Shown here one piece after another: positions 61,259-64,000 of a DNA stretch of 64,000 bases. A program made the translations under genes and the position numbers. Under the pieces are notes generated by a model. The model was not told the DNA's origin, searched no databases, and saw nothing but the letters and a program-made list of their open reading frames with translations. The DNA comes from Oscillospiraceae bacterium (GTDB lineage: Bacteria > Bacillota > Clostridia > Oscillospirales > Ruminococcaceae). Location of the stretch: the NCBI GenBank assembly GCA_017521325.1, contig JAFXCV010000018.1, positions 17,152-81,151 of the forward strand. The letters run 5' to 3'. Within the stretch, counting starts at the first letter, position 1. The number at the start of each line of letters is the position of its first letter.

Positions 61259-64000
61259 ATGAAAATAATGAAACGTATTGTATCGGCGTGCCTTGCGCTT
61301 GGCATCGCCTCCATGGGTGTGCCGATGACGCCCGACAGCATGGGGATCCTTCCCCTGCAGCCGCTTTCGGCTTCGGCGGCGGAAGCCGCTTCGGGTACCT
61401 GCGGCGAGAATCTGACGTGGGTGCTGGATGAGGAAGGAACGCTGACGATTTCGGGGGAGGGGGAGATGTATGATTGGGAATCTTCTGCCGATGTTCCGTG
61501 GTATGAACAAAGCGAAAAGATCAAAAATGTTGTAATTGAGGATGGGGTTTCAAGTATTGGCGAAAATGCATTTTCTCACTGTTATGCTCTGAGTAATATC
61601 GATTTTTCGGAGAGTGTTACGAAAATTGGATCTTTTGCCTTTGTTTTCTGTTCTGCACTAACCACCCTTGTCATTCCCGAGAGTGTCATAAGTATTGGAT
61701 GGGCTGCATCTGCTTGGTCAGGAATAAATACTGTTACCATCGAAAACCCGGTTTGCGAGATAGGTCAACATGAAGATACCTTTCCTGACACAGCTACTAT
61801 CCGTGGTTATAAAGATTCCACCGCACAAGCATATGCCGAGATATACGAGCGCACCTTTGAGATGATTACCGAATTTGGGTTTATAATCGCCTCCGGCAAA
61901 TGTGGGGCAGAGGGCGACAATGTCACATGGATGCTTGACAACGAAGGGCTTCTCACCATTTCGGGGGAGGGGGAGATGACGGATTGGGAATCTTCTTTCG
62001 ATGTTCCGTGGTATAAACACACGGAAGATATCACAGATGTTGTAATTGAAGATGGTGTTACAAATATTGGTCATTGTGCATTTATTGACTGTGGAAATAT
62101 GATCACCATCACCATTCCGAATAGTGTAACGAGTGTTGGTAGAGGTGCATTTTGTTGCTGTTCCAGTCTGACTGCCATCACCATTCCGGATAGCGTTATA
62201 AGCATTGGAGCTGGTGCATTTGAAAATTGCATGGGGTTGACCTCTATAACCATCCCGGATAGTGTTATGAGTATTGGTGAATGTGTATGGGTCGGCTGTG
62301 AAACTCTAACCTCCATCACTATCCAAAACCCCGCATGTGAAATTTATGACAGCGAAGACACCATCCCCTCCGCCACCATCCACGGCTACGCAGGCTCCAC
62401 TGCCCAAGCCTACGCTGAAAAGTACGATCGCACTTTCGTAGCACTGGAGGAAGAGCCTGTTATCACTGACGAATTCTATTTGAATCTGAATGTACTTGGC
62501 AGTAAGGCATATGAAACGGTAGCCGAAATCGAAAGCATCGATAATTCAGACAATACGATTGCAAATGTTGTGGTATCCGAAGATAAAATGTACCTTTCTG
62601 TTACAGGTGTACAGAAGGGTTATACCGAGATCACAGTCAAGCTCACCAATGGTGATGTTTATAAGGTGTATGTAACTGTGGGAGGCGGAGAGCAGCCAAT
62701 CACTACCGAACCTGCAACAACCACGACCGAAGCTACAACCACGACGACAACCACCGAATCCACGACAACGACCGAGTCCACAACAACCGAGTCCACAACG
62801 ACCGAGTCCACAACAACCGAGTCCACAACGACCGAGTCCACAACAACCGAGTCTACAACCACCACAACAACACTGTCGGCATTCAAGTGGAGCAAGGACA
62901 ACTGGAGTTTTACAGATACAACGAGCACGAAGACAAACGGCGAGCTGATCGGTGAAGAATATCTTGCAAAGCTCAAGGAAGACCTGACCAATATTGAGTA
63001 CGAGAGCCTGTTTGGCAAGGATGGTTATTTCAGCAAGCCGGCAAGTGACCGTTCCTACGGCATGAGTGCAGTGATGCTGCTTGCAAAGTATGGTATGCTG
63101 CCGTTCGGTGAATATAAGGACGGCGCTGAAACCCTTTATACTCTGGAAAACAGCGAGGAAGTTCAGTCGCTGATCACTTACTATGATGCTCTGCGCTACA
63201 AGGACAACTACATGCAGAATCTTGTGGATACGAACAATCGTAAAAACAAGGATAATGTGCAGAAAATCAAGGAATTGATGGGGAAATACGGCATGATCCT
63301 CTTGTCCTATACCACAAACAGCGGTGCGCCGCATACTGTGCTTGTGTATACGATGGCAACCAAGGGCGGTTATACCAGCGGTGGAAAGAACTACGATATC
63401 AAGCTTTCCGTTTGTGATCCCACCAAATCTGATGTGGACTACATTTACTTTACCGAGCAGGGCGGATGTTCGGTTGATAAGGTAAGCGTCTGCTTTATTG
63501 ACGGCGATCCAGGACTATTGAATGATGGCGGCTGTCTTGCGGGAAGTCAAACGGCGGCTGAAGGAAATTATGCATTTATTGAATGCGAAAAGCTCAACAA
63601 CCAGAATAACGATATTGAGCTCGACGGCGAAAAGAAAACAATGAACAACGTTCCTTGTTTCTTTGCTCCGAATGCAAATCCGGATGGCGAAATATTCCAG
63701 ACAGGTGAAGGTGAGCTTGATGTCATGATCCGCTATTCCGACTGGCTGCTTCGTGCATCCACAAAGGATCATGCAACGGTAAGATTCAATAAAAATGACC
63801 GTGTTGTATCCGTTACAGCTAACGAAGCTGCACCTTACACACTGCGCATGACGCTGGGCGACAATTGTCCCATGACGTGGTTCACCCTGCATGTCAGCGG
63901 TGCTTCTGCAAAGAAAGCAGCACTGACAGCGGTGGAAAACGGCTATATTCTGGAATCTGACGAAAATCTCAGCGGCATCACCGCAGAAGCCTTCGGCAGA
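61259..64000 (+). CDS. Secreted BspA-type LRR protein with papain-like domain, 3' end cut
   Basis: Open for 914 codons to the window edge, so partial. A signal peptide (about 1-42, ending SASAAEA) is followed by two blocks starting CGENLTWVLDEEGTLTISGE or its near copy (CGAEGDNVTWMLDNEGLLTI). Each precedes BspA-type LRR_5 repeats, such as ITIPDSVISIGAGAFENC. A Thr-rich linker of TTTES repeats (about 485-540) leads to a domain that resembles cysteine peptidases of the C39/papain kind: RSYGMSAVMLLAKYG, APHTVLVYTMA and VCDPT. The expected Cys is S599; H692 and D720 are present. The protein is probably surface-exposed; a dockerin could follow beyond the window. GGCAGGTG lies 11 bases before the ATG. 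Confidence 0.9.
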   Translation, partial: MKIMKRIVSACLALGIASMGVPMTPDSMGILPLQPLSASAAEAASGTCGENLTWVLDEEGTLTISGEGEMYDWESSADVPWYEQSEKIKNVVIEDGVSSIGENAFSHCYALSNIDFSESVTKIGSFAFVFCSALTTLVIPESVISIGWAASAWSGINTVTIENPVCEIGQHEDTFPDTATIRGYKDSTAQAYAEIYERTFEMITEFGFIIASGKCGAEGDNVTWMLDNEGLLTISGEGEMTDWESSFDVPWYKHTEDITDVVIEDGVTNIGHCAFIDCGNMITITIPNSVTSVGRGAFCCCSSLTAITIPDSVISIGAGAFENCMGLTSITIPDSVMSIGECVWVGCETLTSITIQNPACEIYDSEDTIPSATIHGYAGSTAQAYAEKYDRTFVALEEEPVITDEFYLNLNVLGSKAYETVAEIESIDNSDNTIANVVVSEDKMYLSVTGVQKGYTEITVKLTNGDVYKVYVTVGGGEQPITTEPATTTTEATTTTTTTESTTTTESTTTESTTTESTTTESTTTESTTTESTTTTTTLSAFKWSKDNWSFTDTTSTKTNGELIGEEYLAKLKEDLTNIEYESLFGKDGYFSKPASDRSYGMSAVMLLAKYGMLPFGEYKDGAETLYTLENSEEVQSLITYYDALRYKDNYMQNLVDTNNRKNKDNVQKIKELMGKYGMILLSYTTNSGAPHTVLVYTMATKGGYTSGGKNYDIKLSVCDPTKSDVDYIYFTEQGGCSVDKVSVCFIDGDPGLLNDGGCLAGSQTAAEGNYAFIECEKLNNQNNDIELDGEKKTMNNVPCFFAPNANPDGEIFQTGEGELDVMIRYSDWLLRASTKDHATVRFNKNDRVVSVTANEAAPYTLRMTLGDNCPMTWFTLHVSGASAKKAALTAVENGYILESDENLSGITAEAFGR
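62759..62863 (+). repeat. 15-bp tandem repeat coding for a TTTES linker
   Basis: Six 15-base units GAGTCCACAACNACC run from 62774 to 62863, the N alternating A and G so that the true period is 30 bases; the last unit is altered. They encode ESTTT repeats in the linker of the LRR protein and keep the reading frame whatever their number. Confidence 0.9.

Noticed and set aside
62546..63334. Minus-strand frame with a CCGLG repeat
   Set aside because: It is the complement of the TTTES tandem repeat within the LRR gene.

Overview
The window comes from a low-GC-clade Firmicute. Three secreted dockerin proteins (a GH5 cellulase, a GH10 xylanase and a CotH-kinase protein), the Clostridia-type layout of the ribosomal and infB operons, and strong sigma-A promoters with 17-base spacers all point to a cellulosome-building Ruminococcus, close to R. 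champanellensis or R. flavefaciens. The genus is inferred from gene content, not from a 16S sequence. There are no rRNA or tRNA genes, no insertion sequences and no CRISPR array.

Layout. Bases 1-8893 are the distal spc and alpha ribosomal operons (rpsN tail to rplQ), including secY, adk, map, a KOW protein, infA and rpoA, closed by a terminator. Then come a NUDIX-HAD fusion (8991), the dockerin GH5 cellulase (10335) and, convergent with it, an ECF sigma/anti-sigma pair (12337-14779). A large polytopic membrane protein (15205-18210) and a membrane-anchored L,D-transpeptidase (18379-20490) follow on the minus strand. From 20810 there is a DUF1015 protein and an unrecognised membrane protein. 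Bases 23199-31599 carry the rimP-nusA-ylxR-ylxQ-infB-hyp-rbfA-nrnA-truB-ribF operon behind a promoter and a leader hairpin. Bases 31732-36649 carry an ABC-2/GldG/DUF4340 export cluster. Bases 37141-42716 form a thyX-DUF2156-DJ-1-5FCL-mltG-U32 operon.

Bases 42823-44192 hold a membrane XRE regulator and a PAP2-like protein. The minus strand then carries the GH10 xylanase and a membrane-tethered M4 metallopeptidase. A SpoIIQ-like M23 protein, a heterodimeric ABC exporter, glyA, two small membrane proteins and rarA follow on the plus strand. After a roughly 0.9-kb gene-poor stretch with a promoter-driven candidate structured RNA, the window ends with the CotH-dockerin protein (minus) and the start of a long leucine-rich-repeat surface protein (plus), which runs off the end.

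The most notable points are: (1) a roughly 550-nt candidate noncoding RNA at 57655-58209 (minus) with a consensus promoter and nested helices; (2) four copies of an intergenic hairpin element with runs of four or five G, two of which fit a G-quadruplex pattern; (3) a one-base deletion that shifts the frame in the last 38 codons of infB; (4) a duplicated promoter-like sequence upstream of the ECF sigma gene; and (5) a surface protein whose papain-like domain has Ser where the catalytic Cys is expected. Housekeeping operons, cellulosome parts and envelope enzymes are interleaved, with most operons bounded by a clear hairpin terminator and a promoter.
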